Positions 33,001 through 41,061 are shown, counted from the stretch's first letter. The stretch is 42,595 bases of DNA from Micromonospora avicenniae (GCF_900156065.1 NZ_FTNF01000033.1:1-42595); one strand, 5' to 3'. The notes: a model not told the origin generated them from the letters alone. Numbers and translations: made by a program.

Positions 33001-33195
33001 CCCGGTCGGCGCCGGCCGGTCACCGTGGCGGTCTCCGCCGACGGCCTCGACTACGTCGAGGTCGCCTCCGTCGCGCGTCCGCGCCCGGAATCCGACATCG
33101 CTGTCCGGACCTCCGGGCGCTACGTGGCGATCGCGGTCGCCGACTGGTGGCACGGCGACGCGCGGCTGACCCACGTGGAGGTCTTCCCGGCCTGA
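30055..33195 (+). CDS. Tat-secreted discoidin-domain protein, putative carbohydrate-active
   Basis: A 1046-residue exported protein. The Tat signal has SRRRLLILAG near residue 7 and a cleavage region around GSAQA-AP. Residues about 40-420 are helical and Trp-rich (TEWGQQLFWDSTFELYFI, LSGDWTPNGLTGGWIGD, NTAHNIHDSFLVENHGSFGP), recalling an alpha/alpha-toroid carbohydrate enzyme, but I cannot name the family. A beta region follows, then one F5/8-type discoidin domain at about 615-720 (ATDGNTGTRWAV, WLAVDLGAPTDISGVRLDW) and a second at the C-terminus (AVDGDPGTSWEPG, MVIDLGTRQDLASLHLTW). The domains suggest binding of glycans. The LacI-type operator upstream fits sugar control. Start ATG 30055; a longer frame upstream crosses the promoter. 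Confidence 0.85.
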   Translation: MSDFALSRRRLLILAGAIGSGLAIASPAGSAQAAPLAPTSPVAATDPVAATYHALLLAHTRWSEQQWDPALNAYRLADFRFAVVLGNAVLLTAPGYDAAAAGVDRDTLHSRTVATIRRYAATNRLAGGTEWGQQLFWDSTFELYFILAARLLWADLDEATRTNVDRIARGQAAYASDLGTGDDPLSGDWTPNGLTGGWIGDTKLEEMGVYAQAIAPGLAWAADDDRAAGWRERFLTWTINATGLPPADRASHAVVDGRTVAQWNTAHNIHDSFLVENHGSFGPHYQEELWRTAGRTAAHFLTAGQPLPEALTRQPNGAELWRTMRLMASDAGEPFMPMVADRYHLYGRDVLPLAFLAQVQGDRHAARAEADLADRLMPYLNYPPEDRLTKFSGEPKYEPEARAEVAISYLFHAWRAANGGVVQPVDSTTFFTAAAGTRDFGEQAGLTAQQTATAFAAAVSKTGFVSFLWAPAHDNWLFDTRAASLLPRQSAPVLGRTSAAYTVARDGVDATATVLRVAGGTAGYATLPTGTVVYATTGIAEDEGVLTLFNLDMPGVPGLTGTRTFTGEQGSVTLAGQSGLGDGGTDQVNLPPRSARWVRMLGQAPATQYGYSLFALAVLDARGVDLATGRPTTASSADPAYPARNATDGNTGTRWAVAREERARPDSWLAVDLGAPTDISGVRLDWEAAYGTRYVIQTSLDGVTWSDAAVVPDRPTIAGSWLDVDGRAGLVVHNGQNPITVTGTNVTLSSGPAAGSTRLIVEGYADANHSALAAAASRALPSGGPEALRVSDADGYLSMFNLSDEDITTATVTLPQPTTPRLYRGSQVTGSGTTDYQVDLAAATARVEPPRFTATPVAPARAVPAGTRFDVTDSHHLTITAPAGDIVSVQVECAASGATRRVTVPAGRSRDVEFAGAPVTPTSDLARSRTTYPTSPLPAGMTDPSAAVDGDPGTSWEPGPTGRMVIDLGTRQDLASLHLTWTPGRRRPVTVAVSADGLDYVEVASVARPRPESDIAVRTSGRYVAIAVADWWHGDARLTHVEVFPA

Positions 33196-33620
33196 TCCGT
33201 CACCTCCACTCCACGTCGGGGCCGTCCGTGTCGGAGCCGTCCACCGGGCATACGCGGATCCGCGGACGTTCGGCTCTGCCGACGAGCGAGCGTCCCACGA
33301 GTTGGGCCTCGGTCGACCTGAATAAGGTGATGCGGTGCCGATCTACGTTGGGTCCTGCACGAGTGGGAATCGGCGGGGATGGAACGACGGCCCAAGTCCT
33401 GAACCGGCACACGTCCCGCGCGCTCATGGCGCGTCGAGCCCGTGGGCAGCCGGTGTGCCCGTCGCTGCCGGTGGCGAGCCTCGCCGGCGCGGGCATTCGG
33501 CTCTGCCGATGTCAGGGCAGATGATCGTGGCTCTGGCGAGCGGAGGCAAGGGCCGGAGTGCCCGGAACCTGTTTCCCGTGAGCGTCGAGTGGCGCGCGGC
33601 CACGTTCGGCGTGTGGGTGT
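33196..33620. other. convergent gene-free stretch
   Basis: About 425 bases between two converging genes. A short sequence TTCGGCTCTGCCGA occurs twice (near 33269 and 33497). Open frames here have no recognisable content. No obvious terminator hairpin with a T-tract. Confidence 0.35.
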
Positions 33621-34202
33621 TCAGGCGCGGCCACGTACGAGTGGTAGCAAGACCTCATCGACGATTTCGATCAGTACCTCGTCGGGGACCGAGGGGATGC
33701 CGCGCATCGCGTACTCGGCTCGTAGCAGCATCATCGGCGTTGTTGCGACGCGCGGATGGGCAGCCGTCGGCGGCGCCTCGCCGCGTGCTACGGCGCGTTC
33801 GAGCATGGTCAGCCAGGCGCGGTCCATGGTGTCCGCGCCCGATCGTTCGCGCATGAGGGCGAGCAGCGCCGGGTCGTCCGCCGCAGCCGCCAGCAGGGCG
33901 CGTAGGACTGCTCCGTGCGGCGAGGACCATGTCTCGTTCGCCTGCCGCAGCATCTCGAGGGCGTCGCCCCGCAGGGTGCCCGTGTCGGGGTTAGGCATCA
34001 CGGTGTCGGACAGGTGGCGGTACGCCGCGATGCCGAGCGCCGCCCGATGCGGCCACCGGCGGTAGATGGCGTTCTTGTTGGTCCCGGCGCGGGCGGCGAC
34101 CCGGTCCATGGTCATCCCCGCGTAGCCGGACTCGCGTAGTTCCTCTGCCGCCGCCTGCAGGATCGCCCGTTCCAGCTCCTCACCCCGGCGCCTCGTGCTC
34201 AT
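33621..34202 (-). CDS. TetR-family regulator
   Basis: A 193-residue repressor. The N-terminal helix-turn-helix is complete: AILQAAAEELRESGYAGMTM, DRVAARAGTNKNAIYRRWPH (roughly residues 13-52). The C-terminal domain ends with EIVDEVLLPLV, matching the TetR_C_16-like ligand domain. It is divergent from the TIM-barrel-like gene, with an elaborate palindromic site in the gap, so it should repress both itself and that gene. The ligand is unknown. Confidence 0.94.
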   Translation of the reverse strand: MSTRRRGEELERAILQAAAEELRESGYAGMTMDRVAARAGTNKNAIYRRWPHRAALGIAAYRHLSDTVMPNPDTGTLRGDALEMLRQANETWSSPHGAVLRALLAAAADDPALLALMRERSGADTMDRAWLTMLERAVARGEAPPTAAHPRVATTPMMLLRAEYAMRGIPSVPDEVLIEIVDEVLLPLVRGRA

Positions 34203-34210
34203 GTCTTGCA

Positions 34211-34248
34211 GGGTACTCGACGTACCCTATAGGGTACGCGACGTACCT
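34211..34248. promoter_or_regulatory. nested palindromic operator for the TetR regulator
   Basis: GGGTACTCGACGTACCC (34211-34227) and GGTACGCGACGTACC (34233-34247) are two near-identical palindromic sites. Their inner halves form a third perfect palindrome, GTACCCTATAGGGTAC (34222-34237), centred on TATA. Three overlapping dyads in 38 bases between the divergent starts is a strong sign of cooperative TetR binding over the promoters. Confidence 0.8.
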
Positions 34249-34268
34249 TAAAGGCGAGAGGAATCTCC

Positions 34269-35279
34269 ATGCGCATCTTCGGCATGAACTACGACACCGG
34301 CTTCGTGAGCGCCGGGTCCACCACGCACGAACCGTTCGACCCCGAGACCGTGCGGCGCGACCTGCGTGTCATCCGTGAGGAGTTGCACTGCGACGCGGTG
34401 CGCATCACCGGCGGTGTCCAGGACCGGCTGGAGCTGGCCTCGCGATTCGCCGCCGAGGCTGGGCTCGAGGTGTGGTACTGCCCGTTCACCAACGGCCTGG
34501 ACCGCGACGAGCTCATGGCGTTCGTGCTCGACGGCGCCGAGCGGGCCGAGCGGTTGCGGCACGCCGGGGCGTCGGTCGTGTACCTCACGGGCTCCGAGAT
34601 CTCCATGTTCACCGACGGTTTCCTGCCCGGCCGTGACCTGGCGGAGCGTATGGCGCTGTTCACCGATCCGATGCGGATGCGGGAGGCTGTCCCAGCCGCC
34701 CGCGCCGCGGTACGCGACTTCCTCGCCGAGGCGGTGCCCGCGGTGCGGAAGCGATTCGACGGCCCCGTCGGTTACGCGTCGATCCCGCTGGAGGACGTCG
34801 ACTGGGCGCTGTTCGACATCATCGCCAGCGACGCCGGCTACCGCGACGCGACCAACGCCGCGGCGTTCCCGCAAACCTTGGCGGCCGCGGTGGGGGCGGG
34901 CAAGCCGTATGCCGCGACCGAGTTCGGCTGCTGCACATTCCGCGGCGCGGCCGACGTCGCGGGCGCGACGGAGCCGGTGACGTACGACGAGCGCGGCCGC
35001 GCCGCGAAGCTCACTGCGGAGCTGGAGCGTGACGAGGAGGGCCAGGCCCGCTACCTCATGGACCTGCTGCACGACTACGAGTCCGGTGGGGTGGAGGCGG
35101 CGTTCGTATACACGTTCGCGAACCGGCACCTACCGACCACCGGCGACCCGGAGCACGACTACGACCTGGCCGCGCGCGGGATCGTGCGGGTACTGCCGGA
35201 CGGCTCGTGGACGCCGAAGGCCGCGTTCCATGCCCTGGCTGAATACGGCCGCACGCGCACCCAGAACCGCGCGAAGTAG
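34269..35279 (+). CDS. TIM-barrel glycosidase-like protein of unknown function
   Basis: A 336-residue cytoplasmic protein without signal peptide. It begins MRIFGMNYDTGF and has alternating strands and helices: VRRDLRVIREELHCDAVRIT, GLEVWYCPFTNG, VVYLTGSEISMFTDG, VGYASIPLEDVDWALFDIIA, YAATEFGCCTFRGAAD, AAFVYTFANRH. The glutamates in GSE and TEFG sit at strand ends like the acid and nucleophile of clan-A glycosidases, which is a suggestion only. Related proteins are often labelled abortive infection protein, a label with little support. Start ATG 34269 has GCGAGAGGAA upstream. The TetR gene next door probably controls it. Confidence 0.8.
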   Translation: MRIFGMNYDTGFVSAGSTTHEPFDPETVRRDLRVIREELHCDAVRITGGVQDRLELASRFAAEAGLEVWYCPFTNGLDRDELMAFVLDGAERAERLRHAGASVVYLTGSEISMFTDGFLPGRDLAERMALFTDPMRMREAVPAARAAVRDFLAEAVPAVRKRFDGPVGYASIPLEDVDWALFDIIASDAGYRDATNAAAFPQTLAAAVGAGKPYAATEFGCCTFRGAADVAGATEPVTYDERGRAAKLTAELERDEEGQARYLMDLLHDYESGGVEAAFVYTFANRHLPTTGDPEHDYDLAARGIVRVLPDGSWTPKAAFHALAEYGRTRTQNRAK

Positions 35280-35478
35280 TCGCGCAATCTCGCCCCGCCC
35301 CCACCGCGCAGCGCGGCCGTGAGCACGCCCACGCCGGGCCGGCGGTCATTCCTGGCGATTATCTCGCCAACGGAGGCGCCCGGCCTGTGTGACAGACACC
35401 GCACGAACTCGGCGGGGGACTGCTGAGGCATGGCCGTCGCTGCTCAGGGCCGTCCTCAAAAGCCAAACGCCGGGTTTG

Positions 35479-36015
35479 TCAAAGCCGTCTCGTGGTGAAC
35501 AGGGTAGTACCGTAGACCGGGTCCACTTCCTTCCTCTCGGTCTCGGTGAAACCGATCTTGGCCAGTACACGGCGAGAAGCGGTGTTCCAGTCCCAGACCG
35601 TGGCCCACAGACGTTCGTACCCGGAGGATCTCGCCCAGTCCAGAACCGCCAACGAGGCCTCGGTTGCGTATCCCTGGCGCCAGACTCGGCGTAGCAGCTC
35701 GAACGCCAGTTCCGGTTCCCCGTCCGATCCTCGTCCGCTGTCGACTAGCCCGCAGCAGCCGATGACGTCGCGAGTGGCCTTCCGCTCGACCGCCAGCAAC
35801 CCGGTCGACCACAGCTGGTTGGTGCGGATCGAATCCTCGAGCTCCGCGACCGTGGGGTGTCCGTCCGCGTCGATTCGGCGGTGCGGCGGCACTCGTGGAT
35901 CACGTTCGGCCCAGAGTTCACGCTGAACGACAGCCTCGGCTACCCGCCAAGGCCTGAGCAGCAGGCGCTCCGTCTCGAGTTCAACCTCGCGGTCCGGAGT
36001 TGCGTCAGGTGCCAC
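35479..36015 (-). CDS. GNAT-family N-acetyltransferase (RimJ/RimL-like)
   Basis: A 178-residue acetyltransferase. ETERLLLRPWRVAEA starts the fold, VIGCCGLVD is the core strand, FELLRRVWRQGYATEAS carries the acetyl-CoA pyrophosphate loop (R/Q-x-x-G-x-A-type QGYATEA), and WDWNTASRRVLAKIGF is the characteristic N-x-x-S-x-x-V-x-x-K-x-G-F ending. The closest types acetylate protein N-termini or small amines. Start GTG 36015 has GAAAGGA at a good distance. It converges on the TIM-barrel-like gene; the 200-base gap is empty. Confidence 0.92.
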   Translation of the reverse strand: MAPDATPDREVELETERLLLRPWRVAEAVVQRELWAERDPRVPPHRRIDADGHPTVAELEDSIRTNQLWSTGLLAVERKATRDVIGCCGLVDSGRGSDGEPELAFELLRRVWRQGYATEASLAVLDWARSSGYERLWATVWDWNTASRRVLAKIGFTETERKEVDPVYGTTLFTTRRL

Positions 36016-36213
36016 GACCGCAATCCTTTCACGGACGAACGCACGGCCCTGCCGCCGTCCTCCCGTGTTCGGTGAGTAGGCGTCACGCTCGGCGGTTGAT
36101 TTCTCAGGTCTGGTGGCACTTCCGAACCGCCGGTGTGAGTGCTAGTCCGGGGGGTTGGCCGTGAACGCCGTCCCACCTATTTCGCAGTGCTTCGGTGGGC
36201 TGCGTCGTGCGGA

Positions 36214-36744
36214 TCAGTCGAGCCAGCAGATGATTGCGTCGCCCTCCTTAGCGGATGCGGCGAAGAAGCTTCGGACGTCGGGCAGGTAGTGGGCCACCCA
36301 AGCCAGCTCGCCGGGTTTTTCCCAGGTCCCGGGGTAGACCTCGGCCCGGTTCAACTCCTGCGGGTCGACGCCGCGGATGAGGTCGTCTTCGGTGAGTGTG
36401 GCCAGTTGCGACGCCGCGGCGGCTACCTGGGCCGGTGTCAGGTAGGAGGGCGGCCCGTAGCCCCAGTCGTCTTCGAGGTTTTCCAGGAAGTCGAACATCT
36501 CCTCGCTGTCGGGTTCGACGTCCGGCAACTCCACGAAGCTCTCTGCTCCCAGCACCAGCGGAATCTCGAAGCCGAGCCGATCGAGTAGGAAATCAAGACC
36601 GTTCCATGCCTTGTCGGTGGCGGTCCAGCGTCCGGAGTTGTCGTCGCGCGCCGTCATGGCGATCTCGTAGGCCCAGCCGAGGTCGGTCCTGGCGCGTTCC
36701 AGTTCGTCCGGGGAAACGCGCAGCCAGTTGCCGTTCATGCTCAC
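36214..36744 (-). CDS. DUF1877 (YfbM-like) protein
   Basis: A 176-residue protein of the DUF1877/YfbM family, function unknown. Typical pattern: LRVSPDELERARTDLGWAYE, then DKAWNGLDFLLDRLG, the LGAESF segment, YGPPSYLTPAQVAAAASQLA, and the C-terminal YLPDVRSFFAASAKEGDAII. Start: GTG 36744 with TAGGCT about 6 bases upstream on the minus strand suits a leaderless transcript; ATG 36738 is the alternative. Confidence 0.9.
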   Translation of the reverse strand: MSMNGNWLRVSPDELERARTDLGWAYEIAMTARDDNSGRWTATDKAWNGLDFLLDRLGFEIPLVLGAESFVELPDVEPDSEEMFDFLENLEDDWGYGPPSYLTPAQVAAAASQLATLTEDDLIRGVDPQELNRAEVYPGTWEKPGELAWVAHYLPDVRSFFAASAKEGDAIICWLD

Positions 36745-37174
36745 GGCGTCAGCCTAGATACCGACTACGACACTCCCCGCACCGCGGGCGACCCGGCGGC
36801 GACCTGTTCTGCTGCCGGCCAAGTGGTGCACCGCGGCATTCACCTCGGCCGACGACAACTGAAACTGATCGAGGCTGGACAGCTCCGATTCGAGTGCCCC
36901 CCGCCACCGTCCCCACACGTTGCGCGGCTGCCTTCGGTGAACGTCCGCCCGCCGATCAGCGGATGCCTTGTCCGCGCCTGACGGGTGATGGGCGCCTGAT
37001 GCCAGGGGGTGGCAGCCGGTAGCGGCAACCCGCCCCCTACGGAGAGGTGGAGCCTCTCGTCGCGCTAAAGAGCAGTCACAAAAGGTCTGGCGGGATGACC
37101 AGCGGGCTCTGTGACGGATCCTCCCCTGTCAGCGCCACGTGGTTGGATGCAGGCCGGTGATCGAGAGGGGGATC
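36745..37174. other. gene-free stretch
   Basis: About 430 bases between divergent genes. It contains the DUF1877 promoter at its left edge and a small hairpin, GAGAGG/CCTCTC (37042-37058). No gene or mobile-element trace is recognised. Confidence 0.35.
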
Positions 37175-38179
37175 ATGACGCCCACGACCCCACCGCGTCC
37201 GTTGGATGTGGTCTCGTTGTTTCCGGAACTGGCAGGGATGTCCAGGAGGGCCACCCGCCTTCATCCCCGCCCAGGAGACCCGACCGTGCATGACAGTTCG
37301 GTGGGTGGGCCTTTGCTGTGGCCGGTAGGCGAGGCCTGGCCGACATGCAGCGACGAGCACGAGCCGTACGAGTTGACGACGTTGGAGGACGTCCGCACGC
37401 GTCGACGCATTCTCGCCGCGGCATGGAAGCGGCCCAGGCTGCCGGGAACGAATCTGCTCACCGCCGACGAGAAGGAGGTCGTGGACCGCATCGATGCCGG
37501 TTACGACCCGGCGCTGTTGCCGAGGCAGCCGCTGCCGCTCATCCCGCTGGCGCAGCTCTACGCCCGGGACGTCCCCGATCTGCCCTGTCCCGATGGCACC
37601 GACATGCTTCAAGTGCTGTGGTGCCCGTTCGACGAAATCATGGATGCGCGTTCGGCCGTACATCTGCGGTGGCGGCGGTCCACGGGCGTGCGGAACCTGC
37701 TGATGAACCCGCCCGAGCCGGCCTTCGCCGGTCAGGGCTGTTACGTGCCGGAACCCTGCGTTCTGTACCCGGAGCAGGTCGTCGAATACCCGGCTTATCA
37801 CGAGCTGGATGATGAGCTGGCGGAACGTATCATCTCCCGAGAGCGGAAGCTCCTGCAGTCACCGGACGAGAAGCAACCGGGTTACCGGGGCGATCTGTCC
37901 GTCGCTCCCGGCTGGAAGGTCGGTGGCTGGTCCGCCTTCTTTGCCTTCCGGAGCCCGGCGGGCCCTGATGAGCTCCGGTGCTGCGGCGCCCCGCTGGAAC
38001 CACTTCTTACCATCCCCAGCGACGAATGGGACGGCGACAGCCGCAGCTGGCGTCCCCTCATTGAGGACGAGTCGGTCGACCACACCCCGACGCAGGTCGA
38101 AATTGGTCGTGGTTACACCCTTCAGGTCTACCGGTGCACCGCCTCGCAGGATCATCCACCGGTCACCATCATGCAGTGA
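37175..38179 (+). CDS. DUF1963-like protein of unknown function
   Basis: A 334-residue soluble protein. Pieces resemble the DUF1963/YwqG layout: SSVGGPLLWPVGEAWPTC near residue 40, LIPLAQLYARDVPDL and MLQVLWCPFD in the middle, then a late VAPGWKVGGWSAFF with LRCCGAPLEPLLTI. Four cysteines (WPTC, LPCP, RCCG) could bind metal. Such proteins are often lineage-specific and near toxin or immunity genes, which is not visible here. Start ATG 37175 has GAGAGGGGG just upstream; a longer frame from 37139 lacks a ribosome site. Confidence 0.8.
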   Translation: MTPTTPPRPLDVVSLFPELAGMSRRATRLHPRPGDPTVHDSSVGGPLLWPVGEAWPTCSDEHEPYELTTLEDVRTRRRILAAAWKRPRLPGTNLLTADEKEVVDRIDAGYDPALLPRQPLPLIPLAQLYARDVPDLPCPDGTDMLQVLWCPFDEIMDARSAVHLRWRRSTGVRNLLMNPPEPAFAGQGCYVPEPCVLYPEQVVEYPAYHELDDELAERIISRERKLLQSPDEKQPGYRGDLSVAPGWKVGGWSAFFAFRSPAGPDELRCCGAPLEPLLTIPSDEWDGDSRSWRPLIEDESVDHTPTQVEIGRGYTLQVYRCTASQDHPPVTIMQ

Positions 38180-38225
38180 CTCGATTTGAGGCAGCGGGGC
38201 TGGGCTGACGTCGTGTCTGCTGGGC

Positions 38226-38505
38226 TCAGGCGACGTGGCTGTCGTACGTCGCGCGGTTGGCGAGCACGTCGTCCATGTGCGTTTCGGCCCAGTCCTTCAT
38301 GCCGCGCAGCATCTGGTGCAGGGAGAGGCCGAGGTCGGTCAGCTCGTAGGTGACCGTGACGGGCACGGTCGGCACCACGGTGCGGTTGATTAGACCGTCG
38401 CGTTCCAGGGAGCGCAGCGTCTGAGTCAGCATCTTCTGGCTGACGCCGGCGAGCAGGCGCGACAGCTCCGAGTACCGCATCGGCCGGGGTTCACCGTTGC
38501 AGTCG
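38226..38505 (-). pseudogene. HxlR-type regulator, 5'-truncated
   Basis: Most of an HxlR winged helix is present: NGEPRPMRYSELSRLLAGVS, KMLTQTLRSLERDGLINRTV, TYELTDLGLSLHQMLRGMKD. The first 35-40 residues of the family (the cysteine and the GGKW-type first helix) are absent, and similarity ends at about 38505, exactly where an aldo-keto reductase remnant begins on the other strand. An ATG at 38480 would still allow an 84-residue product lacking part of the DNA-binding domain. Confidence 0.7.
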
Positions 38506-39230
38506 GCGCCGAGCCGTCGAGCTCGGCATCACCCACATCGACACCGCCGACGCCTACGGGCCGCATGTCACCAACCAGCTGATCCGGGAGGCGCTGCACC
38601 CGTACCCCGAGTCGCTGCACATCGTGACAAAGGTCGGCGCGAACCGCGACCAGCATCGCGGCTGGCCGCCGGCCCGTGACCCGGAAAGCCTGCGCCGCGC
38701 TGTGCACGCGAACCTCGACAACCTCGGTCTCCACGTGCTCGACCTGGTCGACCTCCGGCTCGGCAATGCCGAGGGACCCCAGCCCGGTTCGGTCGCCGAG
38801 GCGCTCGAGACGCTCGTCGAGCTCCAGCAGCAAGGTCTGATCCGGCACCTCGGACTGAGCAACGCGACGCCGGAACAGGTCGCCGAGGCGCAGACGATCG
38901 CGTCGATCGTGTGCGTGCAGAACATGTACAACCTCGCGTACCGGCAGGACGACGAGCTGATCGACGCGCTCGTTGACCAGGGCGTCGCCTACGTGCCGTT
39001 CTTCCCGCTCGGCGGCTTCAACGCGCTGCAGTCCTCGCGCTGTCGACCGTAGCCGCCCGGTTGGAGGCGACACCGATGTCTGTCGCCCTGGCCTGGCTGC
39101 TGCAGCGCTCACCGAACATCCTGCTGATCCCGGCACCTCGTCCACGGCACACCTGCGCGAGAACATCGCGGGCGCGGGACTTTCCCTCTCCGACGACGAC
39201 CACGCCGAGCTGGACAAGATCGGCTGTTAG
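38506..39230 (+). pseudogene. aldo/keto reductase, deleted at 5' end and frameshifted twice
   Basis: Reading starts in mid-domain at RRAVELGITHIDTADAYGPH, keeping the catalytic D and Y, then IVTKVGANRDQ (catalytic Lys), LVDLRLGN, HLGLSNATPEQV and VAYVPFFPLGG. A frame change near 39035 is needed to reach LSTVAARLEATPMSVALAWL, and another near 39135 to reach GTSSTAHLRENIAGAGL, with the stop at 39228-39230; each is explained by one lost base. The first 35-40 residues are missing. An ATG at 38624 gives only a fragment of about 140 residues. This is a dead oxidoreductase once paired with the divergent HxlR gene. Confidence 0.8.
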
Positions 39231-39928
39231 CGGAACTCCGCCGGCTTGGGTTTGCCATGTGTCGAGGTTTCCCACGCCGGCTGCTGGGGCTCGTCGTTGT
39301 GCACGATGATGTCGACGTGATCGGTAGGGCGGACCGTAGCGAAGTAGAGCTGTTGGGAGGGGATGTAACGCTGGCGCCAGCGCCGTTCGACTTCAGCCCG
39401 AGATGACACCTGATGCTCTCGGAACACGGCACGATTCACGGTCTCTTCTAGTGCGGTCGACACGAAGATGCGCAGGTCCCACCGATCAATCAGTTCGGGG
39501 CGCATGAGGAAGACGCCGTCGAAGAGCAGCACGGCGCCGGCCGGGGCGGTCGTGACCGGCGGGGACAGCACAGTATCCGCGGTGTGGTCGTAGACCGCGG
39601 GTTGGAAGCGTCGATCTCCGCCCGGGCCGAGCGGATCGAGCAGAACCCGGTTCAGCGCGTCGTAGTCGTGGGCGTCGAAGTAGCAACCTTCTGCCGAGTA
39701 CTCGCCGCGCGGATAACGCTGTGCCCGGGGAAAAACGAAGTCGTCGATCGTCGCGCGGATGACGTCGCGGCCCTGTGCGCGCAGGACGACCGCCAGTTCG
39801 TCGGCGAGCGTGGTCTTGCCTGCAGCGGGCGGTCCGTCGATGGCAACCCGGGTTGGATGTGCGACTGCGACGGACCCGACTGCCTCAGCCAAGCGGCCGA
39901 GCACCTCGTCGCGGGTGCCTTGGTCCAT
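39227..39928 (-). CDS. uridine kinase-like P-loop NTPase
   Basis: A 233-residue kinase of the uridine kinase/phosphoribulokinase class. Walker A is GPPAAGKTTLA (near 33-43); the IRATIDDFVFPRAQRYPRGE segment gives the catalytic Asp pair and an Arg, LLFDGVFL is the strand with the DGVF motif, RWDLRIFV follows, and the LID-like region has RWRQRYIPSQQLYF. The true substrate (uridine or another small nucleoside-like molecule) is open. It lies 12 bases after the aminoglycoside-kinase-like gene and should be cotranscribed with it. Its stop overlaps the end of the dead reductase by four bases on the other strand. Confidence 0.9.
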   Translation of the reverse strand: MDQGTRDEVLGRLAEAVGSVAVAHPTRVAIDGPPAAGKTTLADELAVVLRAQGRDVIRATIDDFVFPRAQRYPRGEYSAEGCYFDAHDYDALNRVLLDPLGPGGDRRFQPAVYDHTADTVLSPPVTTAPAGAVLLFDGVFLMRPELIDRWDLRIFVSTALEETVNRAVFREHQVSSRAEVERRWRQRYIPSQQLYFATVRPTDHVDIIVHNDEPQQPAWETSTHGKPKPAEFR

Positions 39929-39940
39929 GTCCTGCCCGTC

Positions 39941-40660
39941 CTAGTCTCGCGAAGGTCGCCGTGTCGATTCTGCGGCTTTGCGCTCGTCGGCTGCCGCGAG
40001 TCCGGCGCGCATCGACTCCCGTGCCGCCGACTCCCACGGCCCGGAGGCGGCCAACGGGATCTCGGTCATGAATCGCCGCTCGGCTTCCGGGATCAGCGCG
40101 ACCACGAGGTCAGGATTCGTGGCTGCGGTCGCGTAAAGGTTCGGGCCGTCAGCGTAGAACAGGTCGACGACGACGAGTCGCCCATCCGCGGCGCGCATGA
40201 CGTTGGCCGGATTGTGGTCCAGCGGTCCGCACCACGGGAGCTCCCGCCGAGCCTGTTCGTGGACACGGCGCACGACATCAACGAGATCGGCAACTTCCGG
40301 GGCCCTCTCGGCCACCGCCCGGTGGAATGCGACGGCTTCGTCCACGGGGACGGGTTGAAGCCATTCCAGAACCTGAACATCGCCGCCGCCGGTCAGACGG
40401 CGGTGCGCGAACAGTGCTGGGACCTGGCGAGTGTGCGCGGCCTTCCGGTACAGGGCAGCGGAATATGGGCCGGTTGGGTCGAACGGGCTGATGCGCGCGG
40501 CCGCCGTGCCGTCCGGCGAGCGCAGCGCGATCGCCCAGTCGCCGGCGCCGCACGCGGTCCATCCCGCCGCGACAAACGCTCGTTCCACGTCTCGATGATT
40601 GGCCTCTCGGCCCAGCCGGCTGAGCGTCTCCCCGTGTGGCCCCATCTCGTCCGACGTCAT
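39941..40660 (-). CDS. aminoglycoside-phosphotransferase-like kinase
   Basis: A 239-residue protein with a reduced APH-like kinase fold. DWAIALRSPDG and AARISPFD give the N-lobe (Arg in place of the usual ATP-binding Lys); LEWLQPVPVDE follows; GPLDHNPANVMRA is the Brenner-type catalytic loop (D and N), and LVVVDLFYADG the metal-binding D. The altered lysine and short N-lobe leave activity uncertain. Start ATG 40660 with TACGCT upstream at leaderless spacing; an earlier start at 40678 would overlap that box. The neighbour downstream is another small-molecule kinase, so both may act on one metabolite. The 275 bases upstream to the exporter promoter hold nothing else. Confidence 0.8.
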   Translation of the reverse strand: MTSDEMGPHGETLSRLGREANHRDVERAFVAAGWTACGAGDWAIALRSPDGTAAARISPFDPTGPYSAALYRKAAHTRQVPALFAHRRLTGGGDVQVLEWLQPVPVDEAVAFHRAVAERAPEVADLVDVVRRVHEQARRELPWCGPLDHNPANVMRAADGRLVVVDLFYADGPNLYATAATNPDLVVALIPEAERRFMTEIPLAASGPWESAARESMRAGLAAADERKAAESTRRPSRD

Positions 40661-40935
40661 GGCGTAGAGCGTAGGCAATCATCCGCGAGCGGCGGGCACG
40701 TAGGATTCCCGGACACCCCGCCCGTGCTATCCGCAAGTCGCACACCAGCGGTCCGCGCTCCATGGCCGGACAGCGCCGGGCGTGACCCGATGCGGAGGCG
40801 GACTGATGGGCGGCGTAGCACGAGAAGCCATCCGTCTCCTGCCACACCATGCGGTGGGCACGGCGAGGTAGTCGTTCGCGTACGGGTCACTGCGACAGGG
40901 CCCGCCGTCGCCTGTCCGGTCATGCCTGTATCCAA

Positions 40936-40964
40936 TTGAGCCGCAACGGCGACCTGGCTACCCT
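40936..40964 (+). promoter_or_regulatory. promoter of the MFS leader
   Basis: TTGAGC (40936-40941) and TACCCT (40959-40964) with an exact 17-base spacer. The start site would be near 40971, giving a 27-base untranslated stretch before the leader peptide ATG. Confidence 0.65.
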
Positions 40965-40997
40965 GCTTGGGTTGTTGATCCACAGTTAGGAGTTGAG

Positions 40998-41054
40998 ATG
41001 CGCCTCGCCATGGTCACGGTCCCCGCTTCGCCGCGAGAGCACACCGCGCACTGA
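40998..41054 (+). CDS. leader peptide upstream of MFS exporter
   Basis: An 18-residue frame, MRLAMVTVPASPREHTAH, from ATG 40998 to TGA 41052-41054. TAGGAG seven bases upstream is a proper ribosome site, and the promoter lies just before. It precedes two hairpins and the exporter start at 41149. Size and place are those of a leader peptide on which drug-stalled ribosomes switch an attenuator, as known for actinobacterial resistance genes; induction by a drug is inference. Confidence 0.55.
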   Translation: MRLAMVTVPASPREHTAH

Positions 41055-41061
41055 TCGTCCG

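Noticed and set aside
35159..35431. Minus-strand frame past the end of the TIM-barrel gene
   Set aside because: Basic, antisense-like composition and no ribosome site.
39584..40939. 451-codon plus-strand frame opposite the two kinase-like genes
   Set aside because: P-loop and Brenner motifs lie on the minus strand; this frame has no domain.
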